DNA of 64,000 nucleotides from Lantana camara (Eukaryota > Streptophyta > Magnoliopsida > Lamiales > Verbenaceae), in NCBI GenBank assembly GCA_037501455.1, contig CM074856.1, positions 90,284,001-90,348,000 on the forward strand, in the 5' to 3' direction. Both the position numbers and the translations under genes were made by a program. Every line of letters starts with the position of its first letter. The first letter of the stretch is position 1. This document shows, in pieces, positions 45,932-56,515 of this stretch. A model generated the notes under the pieces. The model did no database searches and had not been told where the DNA came from. It worked only from the letters and a program-made list of their open reading frames with translations.

Positions 45932-47516
45932 CGGTTGCAAAACCGAGGTTCTAGTGTCGTGTCGTGTCAAGTCTAGGTCGTACGGCATAGGAATTAATTG
46001 TTAATTTGAGGGTTCTGCATCTTGTTTGAAATTATTTGATTACTTGGATCTTTCGAAATTCTTGAGTTATTGAATAATTTGAGCATTGTGTTGAATTATG
46101 TTGTTAATTGCCAATTAATTGATCTTGAATTATTTGAAATTATTTGCCCAACGTGTTTTATTTTAAACATTGATGAATTACCTGTTCCATTTTATATTAA
46201 GTTCTTGACATCAATTATGTGACAATCTTGTGACATGAGCATGTCTTACTCACATGCATTTATTTTCAAAGGAAGTTGTGATTATAGGCTATAAAGATCA
46301 TGTCAACCCACGGCCAATTTTTAAGACAACTTCAACCTATCGCAAGATCCCTTCTCTAGCTTTAAAGTTGCAAAGAAGGCACCGGAGGTTAAGAGACATT
46401 CGGGAAATTGATAGTTCTATGGCAAGACTATAGGTTGGGAATTTAACTTTGGTATGAAGGATAAATCATACGGGAAGAAGTGGTCGTAGGAGAAAACGGT
46501 ATGAATGTGTGATGTTTATAACTTACAAGGTAAACACACGCTTCTATACTGTATGCAAAGTTGATCAGCCGGATTTAGGAGTTTCGGTTAACTCAAGGAA
46601 AAGAGTGAAGACCTTGAAAGTATTAAGGATCTAATGTCCGAATTACAATAAAGAAGAAGAAATGATGAATTTAGAAACTTCGGAATTTGGAAAAGAAAGT
46701 GGGTGGATGGGAGGAAGTTAAAAGCACTAATGGTTTCCAGGTCATGGAAAATTCAGATGTTAAAGGTTTTATATTCAGACGGGTTGGAGTTCTTTTTCTA
46801 GGTTCAAGCCGAATTGTTGTGTTGAGAGCGCGAAGTGGGAGATATGGACCAACAAACGGAAACGGTAAAGAAAAACAAAGATTTACTTGGTGAAATTAGG
46901 TGCTCAAGTGTAATTCTCATAAGGAATAAACCGAGGACTTCAACTGAAGTGATGACTAGGTGAAGATTTAAGACAACATCGAAGGAAGGCAAGGTATCAA
47001 TTTAATGGAGTTGGAAGCATTTGAGTTCAAGAATCACAATTTCGAATTTTAAAGTCATGCAAGTTGATACAAGGAAACTTTGATAAAGAAGATATGTAGA
47101 GTAAAGGTTTGAGCGACACACAAGAATCAATACTTCAGAAGGAATAACGAGGGGAAGGAATAAAGTTCAAGAAATTTCAACTCTCAAGCGAGGGGAATGT
47201 ACAAGTTGATGTCCGAGAATTCTAAAAATTTAGAAGACTGTGGGTAATAAGAAGTGGCTAACAAATGCAAGGCGAGCTTGTAATTCAACAAACATGGAAC
47301 GAGTGCCAAGTTAAAGGATGTAACTACGGTGACAGGTTCAATGCATCCATAAGCACATGCATCATACGCTACTTTAAATTGTTTAAATTTCTTTAATTAT
47401 ATGTGCTTTCCTAATTGAACTTAATCGTTTCAATGTATTGAATTTTAGTACTTACTAGTGTGATACGTGCATTGGCATATTAATTCAACAAGCATATTCA
47501 GTGACTTGATTTCAGG
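45932..47516 (+). other. Non-coding leader of K body 2
   Basis: Near-identical to 40187-41772, including the conserved block at 45974-45994 and the acceptor-like TTTCAG/G before the gag start. No gene seen. Confidence 0.7.
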
Positions 47517-48578
47517 ATGCCCCGAGGTCGTCCTCGTCATGAGCACTCTCCAGGTCATAGGAGACATCGTCGTGACCGATCTCCTAGGGCTCCTCCACAC
47601 CCGTCCCCTCCGGCTCAACCTTAAGATTTTCTTGATTCTATGGTTCGACTTGTTGATCAGAGAATAAGAAATTATAATCCTCCAGCACCACCGGTGCCAC
47701 CACAACCAACACAGATTTCTGCCTTACTTAGAGAGTTCCAAAATCAGCAGCCTCCAAAGTTTTACAAACGAAATGATATTCAGGCAGAGCAGTGGCTTAA
47801 GGAGGTTGAGAGGATTTGGGAGTTGATTCCGTGTGAATCAGAAGAGAAAGCCCGGTGCACTATCTCACTAATACAGGGCGAAGCTTATTCTTGGTGGGAA
47901 AGTACCAAGATTATCTTAGATGCCACAGGAGGGGTTGTGACATGGCAGGTGTTTGTAAGGGAATTCAAGAACAAGTTCATTACTCCAGCTTCTCGCACTC
48001 GGAGACTTAAGGAATTCACTGAACTCAAGCAAGGAGAAAGATCAGTTGCCGAGTATATAGCTGAGTTTGAGAGATTGTCTCAGTATGCACCCAACATTGC
48101 AAGTGATGACTTCCACAAAGCCATGCAATTTGTGCAAGGATTGAGGCCGGACATACAAGCAGCAATTGAAGCTGTCAATACTAGTACTTGGAGGAAGGCC
48201 ACCTCAAAAGCTCTTAAGGTTGAGGACTCGGTGAATGCAAGGAGGCCTATTGCTTACCCCGTACAGGCTGCAAGTTCAGAATTAGAACAGGACCTTAACA
48301 ATTGAAAGGGGTCTATCTAATATCATGCTCCCTTACATCAAGAGGGGTCTCATAAGAAGAAGAAGAATCGAGCCATTGGAACAGGTTTGAGAGTTTCACG
48401 TACCTCGTCCTCAATATTACTTTCGGGGAAGCCTCTATACACCTATTGTGGACGCGATACACATAATTACGATAATTGCAGATGGCGCTTGGGCTTATGC
48501 TTGTGGTGTGGGAGTGATGAGCATCAAGTGGATATGTGCCCGAAGCGACGAAAAATACCTACTGGAAATAAACGGTGA
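47517..48578 (+). pseudogene. gag: Gag pseudogene of K body 2 (three premature stops)
   Basis: Colinear with the intact copy at 41773-42834 and of the same length, but with in-frame stops at codon 36 (47622-47624, CAA to TAA), codon 263 (48303-48305, GGA to TGA) and codon 268 (48318-48320, CAA to TAA). Two of the three are C-to-T changes, typical of methylated repeats. The core domain (47640-48302) and both zinc-knuckle sequences (48435-48578) are otherwise preserved, so inactivation is recent. No product longer than about 220 residues could be made, and that only from an internal ATG. Confidence 0.92.
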
Positions 48579-48765
48579 ACGGTACACCTAACCATGCATA
48601 TCACGTGCATCATAGATCTTAATGTTGTTGTATTTAATTTCTTGTTAGTTGGAAATTGGTTGTTTATGAGTGATGTTTATGCGATTAATATGATTCTACT
48701 TGCCTATGTGACATTTATATGAGTGTTTTACAATTTGTTCCCTTGAATTGCTTTCGTGTGTGTTT

Positions 48766-48896
48766 GAGAGACGGGGTTCTCTCATTTCTTGTTGAGAGAC
48801 GGGGTTCTCTCATTTCTTGTTGAAAGACAGGGTTCTTTCATTTCGTGTTTGAGAGACGGGGTTCTCTCATTTCTTGTTGAGAGACGGGGTTCTCTT
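48766..48896 (+). repeat. Short-hairpin array of K body 2 (5 units)
   Basis: Same unit as in body 1, but five copies: GAGAGA, GAGAGA, GAAAGA, GAGAGA, GAGAGA stems, each with its matching right arm (the last is one base short). Two units fewer than body 1. Confidence 0.92.
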
Positions 48897-48928
48897 TTGG
48901 CTTGTGCATCATTTTAAAACTCGACAGT

Positions 48929-48963
48929 GGACCTGGGGACCAGGTCCTTTTAAGGGGGGAGAA
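48929..48963 (+). other. PPT-proximal hairpin and PPT of K body 2
   Basis: GGACCTGGGGACCAGGTCC (48929-48947), then TTTTAAGGGGGGAGAA before LTR3. Confidence 0.87.
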
Positions 48964-51584
48964 TGGTAACGCCCCATTTTTCATTTATATATTATGTTAC
49001 ATTATATTAAATTTTATAACATTATATGTATTATGTTTTCATAAACTTATATGAAATTAATGTTAATGTGAAATTGATATGAATTAATTGATAATGTGAT
49101 TAATTGCTCATTTATGACTTTAATTATTCTTTATCTAAATATGAGGACTTAATTGCATAAATCCTTTGGAGTGACTTGATCATATTCCATGAGACAATAC
49201 TTGATTGCATACACTCATATATTAGAAGGACTTATTTGCAAAGATTGATGACTCATGCATATATTTGCAAGACTTTGGATATATCACTTTATCTCTTCCA
49301 TTTCATTCCATTTTATTCCAAGAGCAAAATCAAACACACACCCACACACTAAAAACCGACATTTACACTAAGAAGAAGGAAAGATTTCTTCATAATTCAA
49401 GCTAGAGTTGAAGAATTGAGAAGCTAGGATCATCAACATCATCATATCTCAATTTCATCCATTTTCTTGGATTCAAGGTAGAACTTGGGGATTTTGTGAA
49501 ATTCTTGAATTTGTGATTAAGGAGGGTTTAGGGATTTGATGATAAATTCATGCATGTTGGGAGCTAAATGCATGCTTAGGAATGAAAAGCAATGGAAATT
49601 GCAAGAATATATTGAATTTCATGGAAGTTGGAAGCATGTTCATATATGGGGTTTTCATAGTGAATTCTTGAGACTTTGATGTATATTTCATGGTTAGTTT
49701 GGTGAATAAAAGAAGTATAATGTATATTGGATGTGTTAAATTGATTGTTATGGATTGAACTTGGCTTTGGTTGTGGTTTTGTGGTGTTTTGGCTCGAAAC
49801 TGCCCTGTTTTCCCCTGTTTTGCTGCTGCTGCGTAACGGGTCGCCACTGCGACCGAAAATAGGCCAAAATTGGTCGCGCCCGCGACCCCATTTTAGCCAA
49901 GTTTTGAGTTTTGAAAAAATTGGAGAAAATTCGGCCAAAAATACTTGGTCGCGGCCGCGACCATTTTGTGAAGGAGCGCGACCACCCTCCAGAAACTGCA
50001 TTTTGTCCAACTTCAAACCAACGCCATTTTCACCTCGGTTTGAATTAGAAAACGTGCCATATAGCGTTGGAAAGGTATATGTGTCTACTTTCATTCCCAA
50101 CAAGAAAAACTCAATTCCCACTTCTAGAATTTAAGATAATACAGTTTTCCCACAACATGTGCATTTTCCCAAAATTGTCAATTTTGCCAAACTTCACCAA
50201 AACCTTTCATATTGCATTCTTTTCACTTCTTTGGCTCCCGTACGTGACCTATATGAGTTATAAACTTGGTTTAGTGATAATTATTCTCATAATTAACATT
50301 GCTTGATTGTTATTGCGTGACATATTGATTAGGACATTGCCTTGCGTCTTAAGTGGTTCATTTGAGTCGTGTCTCACAAACCCTTATCCTTATTGCACAG
50401 ATTTCCTTCCCGTTGACAAGGAGCACACATCATAATTATATCCTTGTCTTGGTCATCACAGGTGAGGTTATTCCTATTTGTAAAAGAACCCTACAACCCT
50501 ATGTGATTTTGGACCAAAACAAATAATTATATCTATAGTTTTCCGAAAATTGAATTGTTACTTCATTGACCGATTGATATTGTACCGAGTAATTGTTATT
50601 GATATTGAATTGATTTATTGATTGTTTTGGCGAGTAAAGCGTGTTCACTTTGAGCCCGAGGGTAGTGTATTGAGTAATCCGGGGAGGCATCGGGCCGACG
50701 GTGATCTCTTGCACTATCCTCACTTATTGTTGGGGTCACCCCTGAATCCACCAGGAGGTTTGGTGGAGGAAGGAGCCCACCGGGCGTAGGGACTCATGAA
50801 CCTTATGCCCAGATTGATTGGGTGGTGGGGCCTTGCAATCCCACCATCACCCGGAGGAAGAAGGATGGATTGATTGAAATTGTCTAATTGCGCACCGAAC
50901 TGATTGCTTGATCACCCAATTGATAAAATTGAATTATTGTACACTGTCGGAGAAAGGTTGGAGATTTGCCCTCACTCGCCGGGCCACTGATCGATGGTAT
51001 CGAATTGTATTGAAATAATTGAATTGAAAATGGAATTGTTGTAATCTCGGGTGAGAACTATATTATTTTAGAATTAATATCGTTTTATGAAAAATCTTAC
51101 CTGAGATTACAATTTGCATGGTACTTGCGCTTTTAAATTATAACCCCTCACTCAGTCTGTGGTAGACTGACACCTCACCATTTTCAGGTCGTGCAGATCG
51201 ACTGCTAGGCGGGGTTTGAGTCCAGTTTACCACTTTTGGGAGTCTAGCATTGATCTTTCATATTGATGCATGTTTTGATCACTTATGAATTTTGGGAATA
51301 TGATTTGGTACCTGTATGTATATGATATAGTGGTATACTTGCAAGTGGAATACTTGATAATGTAAATGTTGTATTGGAACGTGAAACTACGTAATGTACA
51401 GTTCTATGCTTCCGCTTTTACTTTGAATTGTTGTATTATTTGAGGGTATCCCGCCTAGCTAGTGTCGTGTTTTTTAATTGTCACCCGTTTGCCATGAGTC
51501 CGGTTCATATATGGACTACCCATTTCATGTGTGAGCTAGACTTATGGTGCCGGGGTGTGGCACCTCAGCGTTCCGGGTGCTACA
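48964..51584 (+). repeat. LTR3 of K
   Basis: 2621 bp, TGGTAACGCCCC to ...GGGTGCTACA, followed by CTTCA (51585-51589). Slightly shorter than LTR1 and LTR2, partly from a deletion in the fourth palindrome near 49975. Confidence 0.93.
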
Positions 51585-52559
51585 CTTCAGATTTATACTT
51601 CATCAAGTATATATAACCATACCGATTGAAGTCATCAGTAAAGGTTATGAAATACTGATGATTGTTTCTTGTGCTTACACTAAGCGGTCCACAAACATCA
51701 GTATGGATCAAATCCAAAACCTTAGTGACACGTTCCATAGTTCCTTTAAAAGGAACTTTGGACATCTTTTCTTTGAGATAGGATTCGCAAGAAGTTAACT
51801 CCTTAAGATCATTTTCAGAGAATGATCCTAAAGTGTTTATCTTGCTAATTCTGTTCTTGGAAATGTGTCCTAATCTAGCGTGCCATAAGGGAGCTGAAAC
51901 TTTGTCATCTCTCTTACGCTTCGTTTCTCGTTGTATATTCATGATATTGATATTCTGAGTTAGATAAAGTCCATTACTTAGAGTACCGATGTGAACGGAA
52001 GAGTTGTTCCGTTTGATAAAGTATTTACCATTCTTAATATAAGTTTCATAACCTTCACAATCTAAAATTGGAATAGAAATTATATTACGAATAATGCTTG
52101 GTGCATAAAGGACTTTATTTAAGACTAACTCAAAACTACCTAAATCTAATCTAATTGTGCCTAAAGCTCGAGCTTCAACGTTTGAGCCATCGCCGATCTT
52201 CAAGACACATTCTCCTTCTTTGAGTTGTTGGACTTCACTTAGCATCTGTACATCATTGCAGTTATGAGTTCCACAACCGGTATCAAGTACCCAAGAACTA
52301 GAATTAATAGAAAGATTTACTTCAACAAGAAAGATACCTTTCTTTAGAGTAGCCTTGTACTCTGGGCAGTTTCTCCTCCAATGTCCCGCTTTGCCACAAT
52401 GGAAGCAAACATCCTCTTTCTAATCACGCTTCTTCTTTTGGGCCTTCCCCGTCGAAACGCCACCAGTGGGCCTAAGGGGTTTCTTCTTCTTCTTTTGGAC
52501 TTTCTTGCCCTTACCTTTAGAAGGCCCAGAAGAGGAAGATGGAGCATTCACCATCAAAA
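51585..52559 (-). pseudogene. Copia protease, pre-integrase and integrase N-part of H
   Basis: Minus strand. A zinc knuckle CFHCGKAGHWRRNC lies near 52375-52420, then the protease region WVLDTGCGTHNCND with its DTG active site near 52290, then a 221-codon frame (52245-51580). That frame holds the GAG-pre-integrase motif (LWHARLGHISKNRISKI) and the start of the integrase core with its first Asp (LIHTDVCGPL, FTDDFNRYGY). A stop lies between the zinc knuckle and the upstream basic linker, in a QKKKRD-stop context. K splits the integrase after MKYKSE. The coding continuation is at 37389-37531. Confidence 0.85.
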
Positions 52560-53168
52560 CCTTATTGTCCTTGTTGATCGTGCTTTAAGCAGTCACAAGC
52601 TGACTAATCAGCTCAGCTACAGTAACACCAGCATGATTCATGTTGAAGTTAAGGACAAATGGGTTGAATGATGGTGGGAGCGAAGCTAGCAACAAATCCT
52701 CTGAAAGCTCATCTTTCAGTGGCATGTCCATGGAAGCAAGTTTCTCAGAAGGGCGAGAAACTTGAGTCCATATTCATGGACACTTAAACCTTCCCTCATT
52801 CTCAAGTGGAACAATTCCTTTGAAGTGTTATACCTTGTAACACGTTCATGAGGGCGGTAAAGTTGCTCTAAGTGGTCGTAAATCTCCCAAGAGAATTCCA
52901 TGGCCTCATGTTGCCTTTGCAAGTCCGGAGACATGTTAGCCAACATAAGGTAACGGGCTTGGAGATTATCATCCTTCCACTTCTGAATCGCATCCCGCTC
53001 GGCCCGAGTGGGAGCCTCCCCTTCGGGACTAGGCTCCCCTTCGAAGAGAACATAAGTTCTCTTCTCAGAATCTAAAATGATTTTTAGATTCCTCAGCCAA
53101 TCAGAATAGTTGGGACCAGTCAACTTGTTTGACTCGAGGATCGATGCAAGAGGGTTTTTGGTTTCCAT
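52560..53168 (-). pseudogene. gag: Copia gag of H (frameshifted)
   Basis: Opens METKNPLASILESN, LTGPNYSDWLRNLKIILDSE: the N-terminal gag domain of plant copia elements, with the ANMSPDLQRQHEAM and VTRYNTSKELFHLRMREG motifs. The first frame is lost after 150 codons (52716) by a shift near 52750; homology continues in another frame to a stop near 52587 (TA-stop-STI). L (55314-55961) is the same gene with a longer frame. Upstream, 53169-53210 matches the A leader. Confidence 0.88.
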
Positions 53169-54873
53169 TTCAAAACACGTAGAGAATCACAGAATCTACG
53201 ACCTAAATGGTGAAACAGAGAACTAGTGAGCATGCAGAATTATAACGATATACAAAAGATAAGGTCTTTAATCTAATGTAGCTCCCACTGTTTTTCAAAG
53301 ATCTATAATTCCCAAAGATCTAAGAGGAACACGTTTCCCAATGGGTACTAAGATCCTAGGCATTTTACCTCGAACCCACAACTCGCGGACATTCTATGTA
53401 AGAACCCCAGGTAGGTACAACTTACCAATTCTAACACTTTTAGAACTTTTAGTAATTGTTTTTTTTTTTTTTTTGCATCACCTATCTTTCAATATGGACC
53501 CACGACTCGTGCGACATCCATATTTACTTAGGCGTTAAGATAGACCCATCCTTGGGCGGGTGGTTTCGAACGACCCACGACTCGCGGACATCGCCCTTGC
53601 CAAAATTGACCATGAAATATTGACCATTTAAAATGATCAATTAGGTAACTAAGAACTAATAAGCTCCACTAGCTATCCCACGACTCGCGGACAATAACTA
53701 GCTTCACTTACTAAACTTAAAACCTATTGATGGAATGCTAGGAATTTAATTCAAAATTTGCATCTCGAATTAAATACCTATTTGTTCGAAATTAGCTTAA
53801 TATTTAATTGGGAATTTTCGAATCAACCGGAGAGTTATCCGGTTCGACCTCACCAACATATATGTTATCCAATTTTATTAGTCTTGATTAATGCAAGTAC
53901 ACTTAAAATGCATTCAAACAAGCACATAAACAGATAACATGTCCTAGCATGATACTAACATGTAATGATCATGGGTTCTACCTATCATATGCGTGATATG
54001 TGGGAGCCACTCCATAATCACGAGTTCTAACATACATGCCACATAAACAATTTAAATCACATAAGGGAAAGCGGTAACAAAATACGAGCCCTATCTCTAT
54101 TAAATTTTTACAATTGAGATTCCCCTCCCTAACATTTTGAGGGGTCTTCACTTATGGCCTCCTTGTTACTTGAATGTGGTCCATCTTACTCCATGGGTGC
54201 ATTGTCTCGAAAATGAAAATAAAACCTCACCACCTATCCCTACTCTCAAATTACAATAAAAAGAAAAAGACATAAAGTAATAAGGCTCAATCTTCATATT
54301 GGCCTTAGACAATTACACGGGGCATACCCCGGCCTCAAAAACAGTAATATGGAAAGCTACATAATAAATCACATAACAGTACGCACATAAGTGAGGCTCC
54401 AACCTCAATTGAAAAACGCAACTACAGGGCTCCAACCCCATTTTAAACCATCCATGTGCATAAATTAAAACCATACATAAGTCTAAACCCGTGATCACCT
54501 AACATGCTTTGCAAGAATTTAAATTTAACCAATAAATTAAAATTCTCGCCTTAAGCTCTAATAGCTTAAAACACGACTTAGATGCAATTCTTGTTCAAGA
54601 GCCTTTTCAATAAAACCCGAAAAACAATAAACCAATAAATTTCCAATTAATTTCCAAAATTAATAATTTTATTCTTTCAATATTTTCAGAAAATAAAGTT
54701 TGCTATTTTTCTCAAAATTTAAATCGATCAATTTCTCAAAAATCCCAATTTAATCAAAATTTTAAAATAATTTTATTTTAGCAAAACTGATTTTAAAAGA
54801 TAAAATTAAAATAAAATTAAATCGGGATTTTCAAGGACCGAAAACACGAAACACGAAAACACGAAAATTGGCC
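53169..54873 (-). mobile_element. 5' leader of copia element H
   Basis: Reverse complement of the A leader, with four GTCGTGGG motifs (53375-53390, 53499-53515, 53574-53589, 53677-53692) and a 16-T run (53459-53474) where A has a few A residues. It continues to AT-rich sequence near 54840. No PBS or LTR follows; the sequence switches to L near 54874. Confidence 0.75.
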
Positions 54874-55313
54874 AGAAACCACCCGCCCAGGGGGGGGGGG
54901 GCACCGCCGCGCGGCATCAGGATATGGATGGGTCTATCTTTACGCCTAAGTAAATATGGATGTCGCACGAGTCGTGGGTCCATATTGAAAGATAGGTGAT
55001 GCAAAAAAAAAAAAAAAAAAAAACAATTACTAAAAGTTCTAAAAGTGTTAGAATTGGTAAGTAGTACCTACCTGGGGTTCTTACATAGAATGTCCGTGAG
55101 TCGTGGGTTCGAGGTAAAATGCCTAGGATCTTAGTACCCATTGGGAAACGTGTTCCTCTTAGATCTTTGGGAATTATAGATCTTTGAAAAACAGTGGGAG
55201 CTACATTAGATTAAAGACCTTATCTTTTGTATATCGTTATAATTCAGCATGCTCACTAGTTCTCTGTTTCACCATTTAGGTCGTAGATTCTGTGATTCTC
55301 TACGTGTTTTGAA
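54874..55313 (+). mobile_element. Partial leader of copia fragment L
   Basis: Starts at the equivalent of about 53568 of H, carries an inserted G12 run plus a GC-rich stretch (about 54889-54928), then matches the leader up to the gag start. It includes a 21-A run (55003-55023), the mirror of the T run of H, and two GTCGTGGG motifs (54962-54978, 55092-55107). Confidence 0.7.
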
Positions 55314-56515
55314 ATGGAAACCAAAAACCCTCTTGTATCGATCCTCGAGTCAAACAAGTTGACTGGTCCCAACTATTCTGATTGGCTGAGGAATCTAAAA
55401 ATCATTTTAGATTCTGAGAAGAGAACTTATGTTCTCTTCGAAGGGGAGCCTAGTCCCGAAGGGGAGGCTCCCACTCGGGCCGAGCGGGACGCGATTCAGA
55501 AGTGGATGGATGATAATCTCCAAGCCCGTTGCCTTATGTTGGCTAACATGTCTCCGGACTTGCAAAGGCAACATGAGGCCATGGAATTCGCTAGGGAGAT
55601 TTACGACCACTTAGAGCAACTTTACCACCCTCATGAACATGTTACAAGGTATAACACTTCAAAGGAATTTTCCCACTTGAGAATGAGGGAAGGTTCAAGT
55701 GTCCATGAAAATGGACTCAAGTTTCTCGCCCTTACTGAGAAACTTGCTTCCATGGACATGCCACTGAAAGATAAGCTTTCAGTGGATTTGTTGCTAGCTT
55801 CGCTCCCACCATTATTCAACCCATTTGTCCTTAACTTCAATATGAATCATACTGGTGCTACTGTAGCTGAGCTGATTAGTCAGCTTGTGACTGCTGAAAG
55901 CACGATCAAGAAGGACAATAAGGTTTCGATGGTGAATGCTCCATCTTTCTGGGCCTTATAAAGGTAAGGGCAAGAAAGCCCAAAAGAAGAAGAAGAAACC
56001 CCTTAGGCCCACTGGTGGCGTTTCGAAGGGGAAGGCCCAAAAGAAGAAGCGTGATCAGAAAGAGGATGTTTGCTTCCATTGTGGCAAAGCGGGACATTGG
56101 AGGAGAAACTGCCCAGAGTACAAGGCTACTCTAAAGAAAGGTATCTTTCTCGTTGAAGTAAATCTTTCTATTAATTCTAGTTCTTGGGTACTTGATACCG
56201 GTTGTGGAACTCATATCTGTAATGATGTACAGATGCTAAGTGAAGTCCAACAAGTCAAAGAAGGAGAATGTGTCTTGAAGATCGGCGATGGCTCAAATGT
56301 TGAAGCTCGAGCTTTAGGCACAATTAGATTAGATTTAGGTAGTTTTGAGTTAGTCTTAAATAAAGTCCTTTATGTACCGAGCATTATTCGTAATATAATT
56401 TCAGTTCCAATATTAGATTGTGAAGGTTATGAAACTTATATTAAGAATGGTAAATACTTTATCAAACGGAACAACTCTTCCGTTCACATCGGTACTCTAA
56501 GTAATGGACTTTACC
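55314..56515 (+). pseudogene. Copia gag-protease region of fragment L, frameshifted and cut by J
   Basis: The gag frame runs 215 codons (55314-55961): METKNPLVSILESN..., ANMSPDLQRQHEAMEF, a C-terminal domain to STIKKDNKVSMVNAPS. A 5-bp deletion near 55947 relative to H shifts the frame. The next frame (55936-56520) carries a lysine-rich linker, zinc knuckle CFHCGKAGHWRRNC (near 56070-56112) and the protease active-site region WVLDTGCGTHICND (near 56187), then ends at NGLYL where the J LTR begins. It is very similar to H in inverted orientation. Confidence 0.88.

Larger units (their letters stand above)
37532..51584 (+). mobile_element. Gypsy-type gag-only element K, tandem LTR-body-LTR-body-LTR array
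   Basis: 14 kb: LTR1 37532-40166, body 1 40167-43276, LTR2 43277-45911, body 2 45912-48963, LTR3 48964-51584. Each body has a PBS, a roughly 1.6-kb non-coding leader, gag, a hairpin array, a hairpin plus PPT, and nothing resembling protease, RT, RNase H or integrase. This is the TR-GAG type of non-autonomous element. A single CTTCA duplication brackets the array, so the second body arose after insertion, most simply by unequal LTR-LTR recombination. Confidence 0.93.
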
